This document shows, piece after piece, positions 42,433 to 50,515 of a stretch of 64,000 nucleotides of DNA. The notes beneath the pieces were generated by a model. That model was not told where the DNA came from. It saw nothing but the letters and a program-made list of their open reading frames with translations, and did no database searches. Positions within the stretch are counted from its first letter, which is position 1, and each line of letters begins with the position of its first letter. The translations under genes were made by a program, and so were the position numbers. The DNA lies in assembly GCA_052390415.1 (NCBI GenBank), contig JBQTGY010000033.1:1-64000 (forward strand). Reading direction: 5' to 3'. Source of the stretch: JANNWF01 sp052390415 (GTDB lineage: Bacteria > Pseudomonadota > Gammaproteobacteria > Xanthomonadales > Xanthomonadaceae).

Positions 42433-42482
42433 TTCTAATGGGCGGGCATCAGTCAAAGATGGGAAGAAGTGGGGGCCACCCC

Positions 42483-42737
42483 ATGCAAGAACACGTCGTC
42501 TTGCTTCCTGAGCACGCGGGCCCGCTGTTGCGAGCTCTACGGGTCCAGCAAGGATTGTCGCAAAGGGCGTTCGCGCGACAACTTGGGGTCTCGGCACCGA
42601 CGCTCAGCGTGCTCGAAAAAGATGCTTCGGTTGCTTCGTTGCGCCGCGTGATGCGAGTGCTGTCCCTCTTGGGGATGGAGCTGGTGGTGCGGCCACGTGA
42701 GGCAGGCGGCGATGCCTCGGAGCAGGTGCCTTGGTAG
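42483..42737 (+). CDS. hipB: HipB-like antitoxin, XRE-type DNA-binding protein
   Basis: The 84-residue protein is a helix-turn-helix of the XRE/HipB type (RALRVQQGLSQRAFARQLGV, APTLSVLEKDASVASLRRV) with the usual HipB ending LLGMELVVRPRE. HipB neutralises HipA and represses the operon. The ATG at 42483 was chosen because the HTH begins soon after; an earlier ATG at 42438 would overlap the GGCTAA boxes. It overlaps hipA by seven bases. Confidence 0.88.
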   Translation: MQEHVVLLPEHAGPLLRALRVQQGLSQRAFARQLGVSAPTLSVLEKDASVASLRRVMRVLSLLGMELVVRPREAGGDASEQVPW

Positions 42738-44128
42738 CCGATGAGCCGCCAAAAGGCAATGAAGCAATCGGACGCGCACAGCTGCCGAAGCTCGGTCTGC
42801 GGGCCTACGGGAAGGGGGTTCGGGTCCTTGGTGTTTGGATGAACGGTGAACACGTGGGCGATTGGCTTTCACCCAGCGAATCACAGAGTCAATTCGTGTA
42901 CGCACCGAGCTGGTTCAGTTCACCCTCGCGTCGACCGATTTCGTTGTCCTTACCGATGCTGACAGCCGGCCACGTCGAACGCGGCGCGCAAGTCAGCAAC
43001 TACTTCGACAACCTGCTGCCCGACAGCCAGGTGATTCGCCAGCGCATCCAGGCCCGGTTCGGCACTGCCAGCAACCGGGCTTTCGATCTGTTGGCAGCGA
43101 TTGGTCGTGACTGTGTCGGTGCTATCCAACTGTTGCCGGCTGGCGAAACTCCGCAAGGTGTTGATCGGATCGAAGGTGAACCGATGACCGAGGCCGAGGT
43201 GGCTTCGCTGCTTCGTCGCACTCCTGCCATGGCCGGGCTTGGGCGGCAAGATGGCGATGACTTTCGCATCGCGATCGCCGGTGCGCAGGAAAAGACCGCT
43301 CTACTGTGGCATGACGGCCGATGGCACCGACCGCGAGGAGCGACGCCCACTACGCATATTTTCAAATTGCCGATGGGCCTGGTCGGAAACATGCAGGCCG
43401 ACTTCAGCAGCTCGGTCGAGAACGAATGGCTGTGTGCGCAAATCGTGTCGGCCTTCGACCTTACGGTGGCCAACTGCAGGATCGAGACCTTCGAGGAGCA
43501 GAAGGCCCTCGTGGTCGAGCGCTTTGACCGCCGCCTTGCCGCAGCCGGCACGCAGTGGCTGCGGCTGCCGCAGGAAGATTTGTGCCAAGCCACCGGCACA
43601 CCGCCAGCGTTGAAGTACGAGGCAGAAGGAGGCCCCGGTATTCAACGCGCCTTGGACCTGCTGCTTGGTTCGACCACTGCGAGCCACGACAGAGAGACGT
43701 TCTTCAAGGCACAGATGGTGTTCTGGCTGCTGTGCGCCACCGACGGGCACGCCAAGAACTTCAGCCTGCACATCGACGCGGGAGGCCGCTATCGCCTTGC
43801 GCCGCTGTACGACATTCTTTCCGCGTACCCGGTGCTTGGTCACAGTGCCAACCAGCTCGCGCCCGAGCGAGCGAAGATGGCGATGGCTGTTGTTTCCAAG
43901 AACCGTCACTACCTGTGGTCCCGCATCCTGCCACGGCACTGGGATGCCATGGCCAAACGCTGCGGCTTGCCAGAGGAGCGTGCGCGCGACCTGAGGCTGG
44001 AACTGGCCACCGCCGCGCCCACGCTGGCGGAGGCAATCAAATCAGGTCTGCCTGCTGGGTTTCCCGCACGGGTCGCGGAGACAGTGCTCGACGGCCTGAC
44101 CAAGGCAGCTCTGCGGCTTTTGTCCTGA
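42731..44128 (+). CDS. hipA: HipA-type serine/threonine kinase toxin with an altered autophosphorylation site
   Basis: The 465-residue protein aligns by eye with E. coli HipA over its whole length (YFDNLLPDSQVIRQRI, IGRDCVGAIQLLP, TPTTHIFKLP, VERFDRR, LPQEDLCQ, ATDGHAKNFSLH, LYDILSAYPVLG). HipA phosphorylates glutamyl-tRNA synthetase and stops translation. The ATP-binding Lys (HIFKLP), catalytic Asp (TDGHAKNF) and metal Asp (YDILS) are present. In the Gly-rich loop E. coli has RISVAGAQEK with Ser150; here it is RIAIAGAQEK, with Ala181. The start is probably TTG 42731 (GGAG 9 bases upstream); ATG 42840 would cut the N-terminal strand. Confidence 0.9.
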   Translation: MVADEPPKGNEAIGRAQLPKLGLRAYGKGVRVLGVWMNGEHVGDWLSPSESQSQFVYAPSWFSSPSRRPISLSLPMLTAGHVERGAQVSNYFDNLLPDSQVIRQRIQARFGTASNRAFDLLAAIGRDCVGAIQLLPAGETPQGVDRIEGEPMTEAEVASLLRRTPAMAGLGRQDGDDFRIAIAGAQEKTALLWHDGRWHRPRGATPTTHIFKLPMGLVGNMQADFSSSVENEWLCAQIVSAFDLTVANCRIETFEEQKALVVERFDRRLAAAGTQWLRLPQEDLCQATGTPPALKYEAEGGPGIQRALDLLLGSTTASHDRETFFKAQMVFWLLCATDGHAKNFSLHIDAGGRYRLAPLYDILSAYPVLGHSANQLAPERAKMAMAVVSKNRHYLWSRILPRHWDAMAKRCGLPEERARDLRLELATAAPTLAEAIKSGLPAGFPARVAETVLDGLTKAALRLLS

Positions 44129-44186
44129 CCGCCGATCACTGTCGAGACCGATGGCGTTGCGGCGTGTTGAAGACCAAGGCTCAGGC

Positions 44187-45494
44187 TCAGGCCGCCGCCG
44201 GCAACCACACACTCACCGTCAATCCCCCACCCTCACGATTGCTCAAGGTGATGCGGCCGTCGTGGGCTTCGGCGATTTCTCGGGCCAAAGCCAGGCCCAG
44301 GCCGGTGCCGCTGCGTTTGGTGGAATAGAACGGCAACAGGGCGCTGGCCATGACGGTTTCGGTCATGCCGCTGCCGCGGTCATGCACATCGACTCGCCAG
44401 TGTTTGCCGACGCGGGCGACATTGACGCGCACTTCCTCGGCAAGCGAACCGGCCTCGATGGCGTTTTTCACCAGATTGATGATCGTTTGCCCGATCTGGG
44501 CGGAATCCATCTCGACCGTCGCTTGCTCGGGAGCCGTCCAGACGAAGGGGTTTTGCCCGGCGAGCATTGGCAAGAATTCGGTCCAGACGGTGCGTTGTTT
44601 GTTGGGGTTGGGAAGTTTGGCGACCGCGGCGTAACCACGCACAAAGGTGTCGAGATGGCGGGCGCGTTCCTCAATCGTGGCGAACACGCGTTCGAGCGCC
44701 TCGGGTTGACCACGCGCCACCAGCTCGCGACCGGAGTGGGCCAAGGATGAAATCGGCGCCAGCGAATTGTTGAGCTCGTGGCTGATGACGCGAATCACCT
44801 TTTTCCATACCGCCACTTCTTGCCGGCTCAGTTCACGGGTGATGCGGCGGAACAGATGCAAATGGTGCAGACGACCATTCAGCGAGAAGCCGCGCCGCGA
44901 AAAATGGAAGGCTTCGTCCTCACCATCGATGGGCACCGAAAAAATGCAGTCGCCACCGCTTTGCACCGCCTCCTGCATGGCGGCAGGCGTGTTGGCCAGC
45001 AGCTCGGCAAAGGCGCGGCCCTCCAGTTTTCCACGCTCGCCGAACAATTTGCGCGCAGCCAGATTGGCGTAGACCACGTGGCTGCTCTGACCTTCGAGCA
45101 AGAGCGCAGTCGGCGTGTTCTGCACCACGGTGTCGAGCAGCAGTTCGCGCTGGAATAGATGCTGGCGTTCGTCACGCAATACGTTGCCCAGCGCGTTGAA
45201 AGCAGAGATCAACTCGCCCAGTTCGTCATCGCGATCGCGCCGAATGGAGGTGGCGAAGTCACCCTCGCGAAAGCGATCCACCGCGCCACTCATGGCGCGC
45301 ACCAGAACGCCGAAACGCGACGCCGCGCGCGAGCCTGACCATGCAGCCACGGGCAACGCCAGCAACACCGCGATGACCCACGCCAATCGTTGGTCATCCC
45401 ACCATGTGGCAAGCGCAGCGGTCAGCGTCGCCCCCAACAGCGCAGCAATCATCAGCAGCGCGGCGAATTTGCCTTGTAACGAGGTCAGGGGCAT
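44187..45494 (-). CDS. sensor histidine kinase (NtrB/NtrY type)
   Basis: The 435-residue inner-membrane protein has two transmembrane helices (about 9-27 and 37-53), a HAMP-like segment (RFREGDFATSIRRDRDDELG), a PAS-like domain (about 115-220), a phosphoacceptor helix VIRVISHELNNSLAPISSL, and a HATPase domain with NLVKNAIEA, DRGSGM and GTGLGLALAREI. It is the probable partner of the sigma-54 regulator encoded just upstream (45747-47114). The 252-base gap between them holds a repeat element, so kinase expression may be partly separate from the operon. Confidence 0.93.
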   Translation of the reverse strand: MPLTSLQGKFAALLMIAALLGATLTAALATWWDDQRLAWVIAVLLALPVAAWSGSRAASRFGVLVRAMSGAVDRFREGDFATSIRRDRDDELGELISAFNALGNVLRDERQHLFQRELLLDTVVQNTPTALLLEGQSSHVVYANLAARKLFGERGKLEGRAFAELLANTPAAMQEAVQSGGDCIFSVPIDGEDEAFHFSRRGFSLNGRLHHLHLFRRITRELSRQEVAVWKKVIRVISHELNNSLAPISSLAHSGRELVARGQPEALERVFATIEERARHLDTFVRGYAAVAKLPNPNKQRTVWTEFLPMLAGQNPFVWTAPEQATVEMDSAQIGQTIINLVKNAIEAGSLAEEVRVNVARVGKHWRVDVHDRGSGMTETVMASALLPFYSTKRSGTGLGLALAREIAEAHDGRITLSNREGGGLTVSVWLPAAA

Positions 45495-45534
45495 GGCTTG
45501 GGTTTCAGTGAGCGCGAATCGTCACGCATCGGGT

Positions 45535-45579
45535 CTGCTGACATCCATGGAACAGGTGCTGCTCCATGTATGTCAGCAG
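45535..45579. repeat. 10-bp perfect inverted repeat, long hairpin
   Basis: CTGCTGACAT (45535-45544) and ATGTCAGCAG (45570-45579) are perfect inverted repeats, extended inward by ATGGA/TCCAT. It lies 40 bases before the histidine kinase start. It may attenuate read-through from the regulator gene or be the edge of the adjacent repeat element. Confidence 0.65.
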
Positions 45580-45592
45580 TTCCTGGTGGGCT

Positions 45593-45750
45593 GTAACGGA
45601 TGCAGCGGAAGTGGGATCGCGACGGGATGGGCGTGATGGACGCCGCTCCGGAGCGAGGCCAATAGCCAAAGCCATTGGCGGAGTGAGGAGCAAGTCCAGC
45701 GCGGCCATTCCGAGCGAGCGACTTTCGATTTGTCCGTTACCGTCCACTAG
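45593..45750. repeat. MITE-like element ending in the stop codon of the response regulator, dispersed repeat copy 2
   Basis: GTAACGGA (45593-45600) and TCCGTTAC (45733-45740) are inverted repeats enclosing 132 bases. The right 30 bases (45721-45750) match 20971-21000 at 29 positions. The TAG stop codon (45749-45747) of the response regulator lies in this match. No transposase frame is present. Confidence 0.65.
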
Positions 45751-47114
45751 CTCCCATTCTGCTCAGCCAAGCCCAGCTTCTCCATCCGCCGATACAGCGC
45801 CTGCCGCGACAAACCTAATTCGGCGGCGGCGTGGCTGACGATGCCGTTGTGCTGCGCCAGCAAGCGTGCCAACGAGGCGCGATCCAGCTCGGGCTCGCTG
45901 ATTCGGGGTGCGCTCGTTTTTGCCGCGACGGGCAAACCCAGATCGGCCACTTCGATGACGCCGTTGCGACCCAACAAAACTGCGCGCTCGATGGCATTTT
46001 TCAGCTCGCGCACGTTGCCGGGCCAGGCGTGTGCCAGCAACGCCGCGCGTGCTTCCGGTTTCATCGTGGCGCGTCCGGCAAGGAAAAATTCGGCCAAGGG
46101 CAAGATGTCGTCGCTACGCTCAGCCAGGGCCGGCACGGCAAGCTCGATCACGTGCAAGCGGTAATAGAGGTCTTCGCGAAACGTGCCGGCACGAATCATC
46201 GCCGGCAAATCGGCATTGGTCGCACTGATGACGCGCACCTTGACGATTCGCGTCTTGGTTGAGCCCAGCCGCTCGAACTGGCCGGATTCAAGCACACGCA
46301 GCAGTTTCATCTGCCCGCTCAACGGCAGATTGCCGATCTCATCCAGAAACAATGTCCCGCCGTCGGCGGCTTCAAATCGACCATCACGCGCGCGCTGCGC
46401 CCCGGTATAAGCACCGGCTTCTGCACCAAACAATTCAGCCTCGATCAAGTCGGCCGGCAAGGCACCGCAATTCACCGCCACGAAAGGCCCGGCCTTGACC
46501 GCCGAGTTGGCTTGAATGATCTGAGCGATCACACCCTTGCCCGACCCATTCGGCCCGCTGATCAACACCGGCACCTCGGCGCGCGCGATCTGGCAGGCGG
46601 TGCTGAGCAGGCGTTCCATGCTGTCGGCCGCAAACACCAGACCGCGCAGATCGAAACGCTCCTGCAAACGTTCGCGATGCGTTTGCCGCTCACGTTTGAG
46701 TTGCCGCGTCTCCCGTCGCGCCTGCCCCAACGCCAGCAGGTTCTGAACGGTGGTGACAAGCTTGCGGTCATCCCAAGGTTTGCCCAGATAATCGGCCGCG
46801 CCCGCTTTGACCAATTCCACCGCCGCCGCCAGATCGGTCCATGCCGTCAGCAACACCACGGGCATATCCGGATGGCGGCTCCGAATGGCTGCGAACAGCG
46901 CCTTGCCCTCTTCGCCCGACGTGGTGTCAGCGCTGAAGTTCATGTCCTGAATGACCAGATCCACTGCCTGCGCCGCACCCACGGACGGGTCCAGCACCGT
47001 GAGTCCTGCGGCCGGCGAATGCGCGCAGATCACATCCCAGCCATGCAAGCCCAGCAACACCTCCAGCGCGGTGCAAACAGCGGTGTTGTCATCGATGATC
47101 AGAATGCGCGACAT
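45747..47114 (-). CDS. sigma-54-dependent response regulator (NtrC family)
   Basis: The 455-residue activator has a receiver domain with the acidic pair near 8-9 (IIDDN), phosphoacceptor Asp57 (LVIQDMNF) and Lys112 (YLGKPWDD). An AAA+ domain (about 150-385) follows, with Walker A GPNGSGKG, GAEAGAYTGA (a GAYTGA version of the sigma-54-contacting GAFTGA loop), Walker B GGTLFLDEIG and the arginine region GTFREDLYYRL. A Fis-type helix-turn-helix ends the protein (HAAAELGLSRQALYRRMEKL). It starts 32 bases after the last permease gene. It probably activates the sigma-54 promoter at 51825 that drives this operon. Confidence 0.94.
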   Translation of the reverse strand: MSRILIIDDNTAVCTALEVLLGLHGWDVICAHSPAAGLTVLDPSVGAAQAVDLVIQDMNFSADTTSGEEGKALFAAIRSRHPDMPVVLLTAWTDLAAAVELVKAGAADYLGKPWDDRKLVTTVQNLLALGQARRETRQLKRERQTHRERLQERFDLRGLVFAADSMERLLSTACQIARAEVPVLISGPNGSGKGVIAQIIQANSAVKAGPFVAVNCGALPADLIEAELFGAEAGAYTGAQRARDGRFEAADGGTLFLDEIGNLPLSGQMKLLRVLESGQFERLGSTKTRIVKVRVISATNADLPAMIRAGTFREDLYYRLHVIELAVPALAERSDDILPLAEFFLAGRATMKPEARAALLAHAWPGNVRELKNAIERAVLLGRNGVIEVADLGLPVAAKTSAPRISEPELDRASLARLLAQHNGIVSHAAAELGLSRQALYRRMEKLGLAEQNGS

Positions 47115-47146
47115 GCTGCCAATTCGTGAGCGGTGGCCGGCTGGCT

Positions 47147-48379
47147 TTATACCGTGCGCGTGGCAATCGCAGGTGAAACCCGCGACGCCCGCCGTGCTGG
47201 CCCAAACGCCGCAATCTGACCCAGGATCAAGATGATCAAGGCACCCACCGGCACCCAGTACCACGCCAGTCGCGACAAGCCGAATTCGCTCATCAGCAGC
47301 GCGTTCAGAAGGTACGCCAGCGCAGAGCCGCTGACCGCGCCGATGCAGGCGATGATCAAATTCTCGGTCATGAAGTATCCAAGAATATTCGGCTTGCTCG
47401 CCCCCAGTGCGCGGCGGGTGCCGATCTGCTTGATGCGTTGGGTCACCCAGAAACTCACCAGGCCCACGATGCCGAGCCCGGTCACCAGCAACAGCGCCGC
47501 GACGACAATGCCGAGCAAGATCGAAACCGCCCCGTCGTTGCGATAGAAGTTCTCTCGAACCTCGCTGAAGCTGCGCAATCCGCGGATGATGCGGCCGCTG
47601 TTGCTCTCGATCAGCATGTTTTCGATCTCGCCCATCAGGCGGTCGCGTTGTCCCGGCTCGGTGCGCACGATGTACATCACGTTGCCGGTATCCAGCTTGC
47701 GATACGGCACCAAGGTGACGCGTTCCTCGATGTCGGCCCAGCCACGCCAAGGCGAACGCAGGCGCTCGACGATGCCGATGATCTCGGCGGGCGGATGGCG
47801 GTCCGGATCGCCGGTGATTATTCGTCGACCGACCATGTCGCTCACTGCTTCGACATCCGGAAACAAAGCGCGCGCCAAGCCTTCGGTGATGATGATCTGG
47901 GTCGGGATGTTCTCCGATTCAGGCAGAAAGTCGCCAATTTCTTCGGCGGTGAAATTGCGCCCGGCAATCAGGTTCACTCCGTAGGTTTTTACCGCCTGCT
48001 CATCGGCAAAATACATCGCCGTGGTGGCGGTGACGGCGGGTTCGGACTCGTGATTCTCCAGGCCACTGGCCCATCCGCCGTTGGTCAACGGCATGGTGTT
48101 GCTGGCGAATGCGGCGACCACACCCGGCGTTTCGCGAATCCGGCGCAGGTCATCACGCACCACCGATCCCGCATCGAAGTCAGCAACGAAACCACTGCTG
48201 GTCACGCTGAAGATATTCGGCTCATCGATGCCGGAGGATTCGTTCATCAGGGCCAGCCGTTGCTGGATGATGTACAGCGCATTGACCACGACAGCCAGCG
48301 TCAGCGCCATCTGCAGGCCAATCAAGATCAGACCCACCTTGTTGCGCAGCAGTGCCGAGAATATGGGGCGGATGTGCAT
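47147..48379 (-). CDS. ABC transporter permease, MacB/FtsX family (second permease)
   Basis: The 410-residue membrane protein has an N-terminal helix (VGLILIGLQMALTLAVVVNAL), a periplasmic domain (about 45-280) and three C-terminal helices from about 285, with TQRIKQIGTRRALGASKPNI between the first and second. This is the MacB-PCD plus FtsX layout without an ATPase domain. The gene lies 15 bases after the first permease gene; together they would form a heterodimeric permease for the ATPase at 49730. Confidence 0.9.
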   Translation of the reverse strand: MHIRPIFSALLRNKVGLILIGLQMALTLAVVVNALYIIQQRLALMNESSGIDEPNIFSVTSSGFVADFDAGSVVRDDLRRIRETPGVVAAFASNTMPLTNGGWASGLENHESEPAVTATTAMYFADEQAVKTYGVNLIAGRNFTAEEIGDFLPESENIPTQIIITEGLARALFPDVEAVSDMVGRRIITGDPDRHPPAEIIGIVERLRSPWRGWADIEERVTLVPYRKLDTGNVMYIVRTEPGQRDRLMGEIENMLIESNSGRIIRGLRSFSEVRENFYRNDGAVSILLGIVVAALLLVTGLGIVGLVSFWVTQRIKQIGTRRALGASKPNILGYFMTENLIIACIGAVSGSALAYLLNALLMSEFGLSRLAWYWVPVGALIILILGQIAAFGPARRASRVSPAIATRTV

Positions 48380-48394
48380 GATGAATTCCTTTCT

Positions 48395-49717
48395 TCAACT
48401 CGACTTCAACTGCGCCGCCGGCGCGATCTGACAGGCACGCCAGGTGGGAAACAGACCCGCCAGCAAACTGGCGCCGATCGATAACAACACCGCGATCACG
48501 ATCAGTTGTGGATCCAGCTTGGCCAACATCGCCGACTCCGGCACCAGCGAGCGCACGCCGGCCAATCCCAGCCACGCGATACCCAGGCCCAACAGACCAC
48601 CCGCGACACCGACGGCACCGGCCTCGAACAGGAACTGGGCGAACACCTGCCTGCGGCTGGCACCCAAGGCGCGGCGCACACCGATTTCGCCGGCACGGCC
48701 GAGAAACTTCGCCAACATCAGGCCCACGCTGTTGAGCAGGCAGACCAGCAGAAAGGCCGAAGCGATGCCCAGCGAAATCGGCACGTCATCACCGGTGACG
48801 CGACTCTCGCGAAGCCAATCCATCACCGGCGTCACCCGATTGTCGAGCGGCCGCGGAAACCGTCCGAGCGCCTTTTGCTCGGTCACGTAGGCATTCAAGA
48901 AATCGACGTAGCGGTCGCGCTCGGCCTGGTCATCCAGCTGCACCCAGAACTGCGTCCAGATACATTCGGATGCCAGATACGTGTCGTAGCTCGGATCTTT
49001 CGCCGACTCAAAACAATTGTTGTTGCCGCTGGAGCGGATACGCAGGTCGTCGTTGATGCTGAGCGGCAGATAGAAGCCCTCCGGGCTCTCGAAACTGCCC
49101 TGCGTCACGTCGTAATAGCGCGGCGAAGGCCGCCACTCATCCAGCACGCCGATCACACGATAGCTGCCCTCACCCAAACGAATGTTTCGGCCCACGCTGT
49201 TCTCACCACCGAAGACCTTGTCATTGATGTCCTTGGACAGCACGACCACGCGCTCGCGTGCTTCATCGGCGCTACGATCCCAGGCGCTGCCGTACTTGAA
49301 CGGCGGCTCGAACATGGGAAAGAAGTCGGCATAAGTCATGCGCCCGACTTCGTTGAAGGGCTTGATGGCGGTGTTGTCCGGCTGCACGGCCAAGGCGACC
49401 TGAAACATCATCGTTTGCAGCGGTGCCTTGTAGGCCAACATCAAGGCGCGTGCATCCCGCCAGGTCATCTGATCCGGCGGCACATCGGCGCCACTGGCAT
49501 CCGTGCCCCAACCGCTGTCGGCTTCCCAGTTGTCCACGCGCACGATGTGCAACTGATCGCTCTTGTGCGGAATGGGATCGGCCGACATCAAGTGAAACAC
49601 GCTGTACAGGGTCATGAAGGCACCGATGCCCAGCGCGATGGCGGTCACCATCAGCGATGTCAGCACCGGATTGCGGCGCAGGCTGCGCGCGCCAAGCCAA
49701 GCGTAGTAGCGAATCAT
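48395..49717 (-). CDS. ABC transporter permease, MacB/FtsX family (first permease)
   Basis: This 440-residue protein has the same plan as its neighbour: helix NPVLTSLMVTAIALGIGAFM near 15-35, a large periplasmic domain (MacB-PCD), and three helices near the end with LGRAGEIGVRRALGASRRQV. It starts 12 bases after the ATPase gene. The paralogues differ in sequence enough to suggest a stable heterodimer. Confidence 0.9.
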   Translation of the reverse strand: MIRYYAWLGARSLRRNPVLTSLMVTAIALGIGAFMTLYSVFHLMSADPIPHKSDQLHIVRVDNWEADSGWGTDASGADVPPDQMTWRDARALMLAYKAPLQTMMFQVALAVQPDNTAIKPFNEVGRMTYADFFPMFEPPFKYGSAWDRSADEARERVVVLSKDINDKVFGGENSVGRNIRLGEGSYRVIGVLDEWRPSPRYYDVTQGSFESPEGFYLPLSINDDLRIRSSGNNNCFESAKDPSYDTYLASECIWTQFWVQLDDQAERDRYVDFLNAYVTEQKALGRFPRPLDNRVTPVMDWLRESRVTGDDVPISLGIASAFLLVCLLNSVGLMLAKFLGRAGEIGVRRALGASRRQVFAQFLFEAGAVGVAGGLLGLGIAWLGLAGVRSLVPESAMLAKLDPQLIVIAVLLSIGASLLAGLFPTWRACQIAPAAQLKSS

Positions 49718-49729
49718 GATTGACCCTCT

Positions 49730-50455
49730 TCAAACGACGGCGACGGCAGGTGCCGCCGGCGCGGACGTGGCGACCACACTCGGCTCACTTCCCAGATCCA
49801 CCAACTGCCCATCGATGATGTGGACGTTGCGCTGCGCACGCGCTGCCAGCTCGGGGTCGTGGGTGACCATGATGACGGTGGTGCCCTGGGCGTTGATCTC
49901 TTCCAGCAACTCCAGCACCGCACGCGCCATCATCGAATCCAGATTGCCGGTGGGCTCATCCGCCAGCAGCAGCTTGGGTTCGCCCGCGAGTGCACGCGCG
50001 ATCGCCACACGTTGCTGTTGGCCGCCGGAGAGTTCGCTCGGGTAGTGCTTCATGCGCGAACTCAAGCCCACCCGCGCCAAGGCCTCTTCAATTCGCCGCT
50101 TGCGATCCGCACTGGGCAAGCCGCGATAGCGCAGCGGCACGTCGACGTTGTCGAACAGATTCAAGTCAGGAATCAGATTGAAGTTCTGAAAGATGAAACC
50201 AATCTTCGCGTTGCGCAGTTTCGAGCGTTCGCGATCATTCAGCCCACGCACCTCGACGCCATCGATCTGATAACTGCCTTCGCTGTGCTCTTCCAGCAGA
50301 CCCGCGATGTTGAGAAACGTGGTCTTGCCCGAACCTGAAGGTCCCGTCACGGCGACAAATTCGCCGGTGTTCACACGCAACGAAAAATCGCGCAAGGCAT
50401 GCGTTTCGATGAGGTGGGTGCGATAGATTTTCGACAGCTTCTGCATGTGCAACAT
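49730..50455 (-). CDS. ABC transporter ATP-binding protein (MacB/LolD type)
   Basis: The 241-residue ATPase has Walker A GPSGSGKTT, Q-loop FIFQNFNLIPDL, signature LSGGQQQRVAIARAL, Walker B LLLADEPTGNLD and the H-loop VMVTHD. These are typical of the MacB/LolD family that drives mechanotransmission across the periplasm. The ATG at 50455 with GAGGA about 8 bases upstream was chosen over an ATG three codons later; a longer frame to 50497 lacks support. Confidence 0.95.
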   Translation of the reverse strand: MLHMQKLSKIYRTHLIETHALRDFSLRVNTGEFVAVTGPSGSGKTTFLNIAGLLEEHSEGSYQIDGVEVRGLNDRERSKLRNAKIGFIFQNFNLIPDLNLFDNVDVPLRYRGLPSADRKRRIEEALARVGLSSRMKHYPSELSGGQQQRVAIARALAGEPKLLLADEPTGNLDSMMARAVLELLEEINAQGTTVIMVTHDPELAARAQRNVHIIDGQLVDLGSEPSVVATSAPAAPAVAVV

Positions 50456-50515
50456 GAGCGGATTCCTCGGCGTGCTTGGGTGGCTATAACGACGCAATGC
50501 GTGACGCGAACTGCG

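Noticed and set aside
45505..45747. 80-codon minus-strand frame inside the MITE-like element
   Set aside because: It starts with a GTG in the repeat and reads through the element. The similar start MD-NGQIES at 20997 arises from the same repeated DNA, so a real protein is unlikely.
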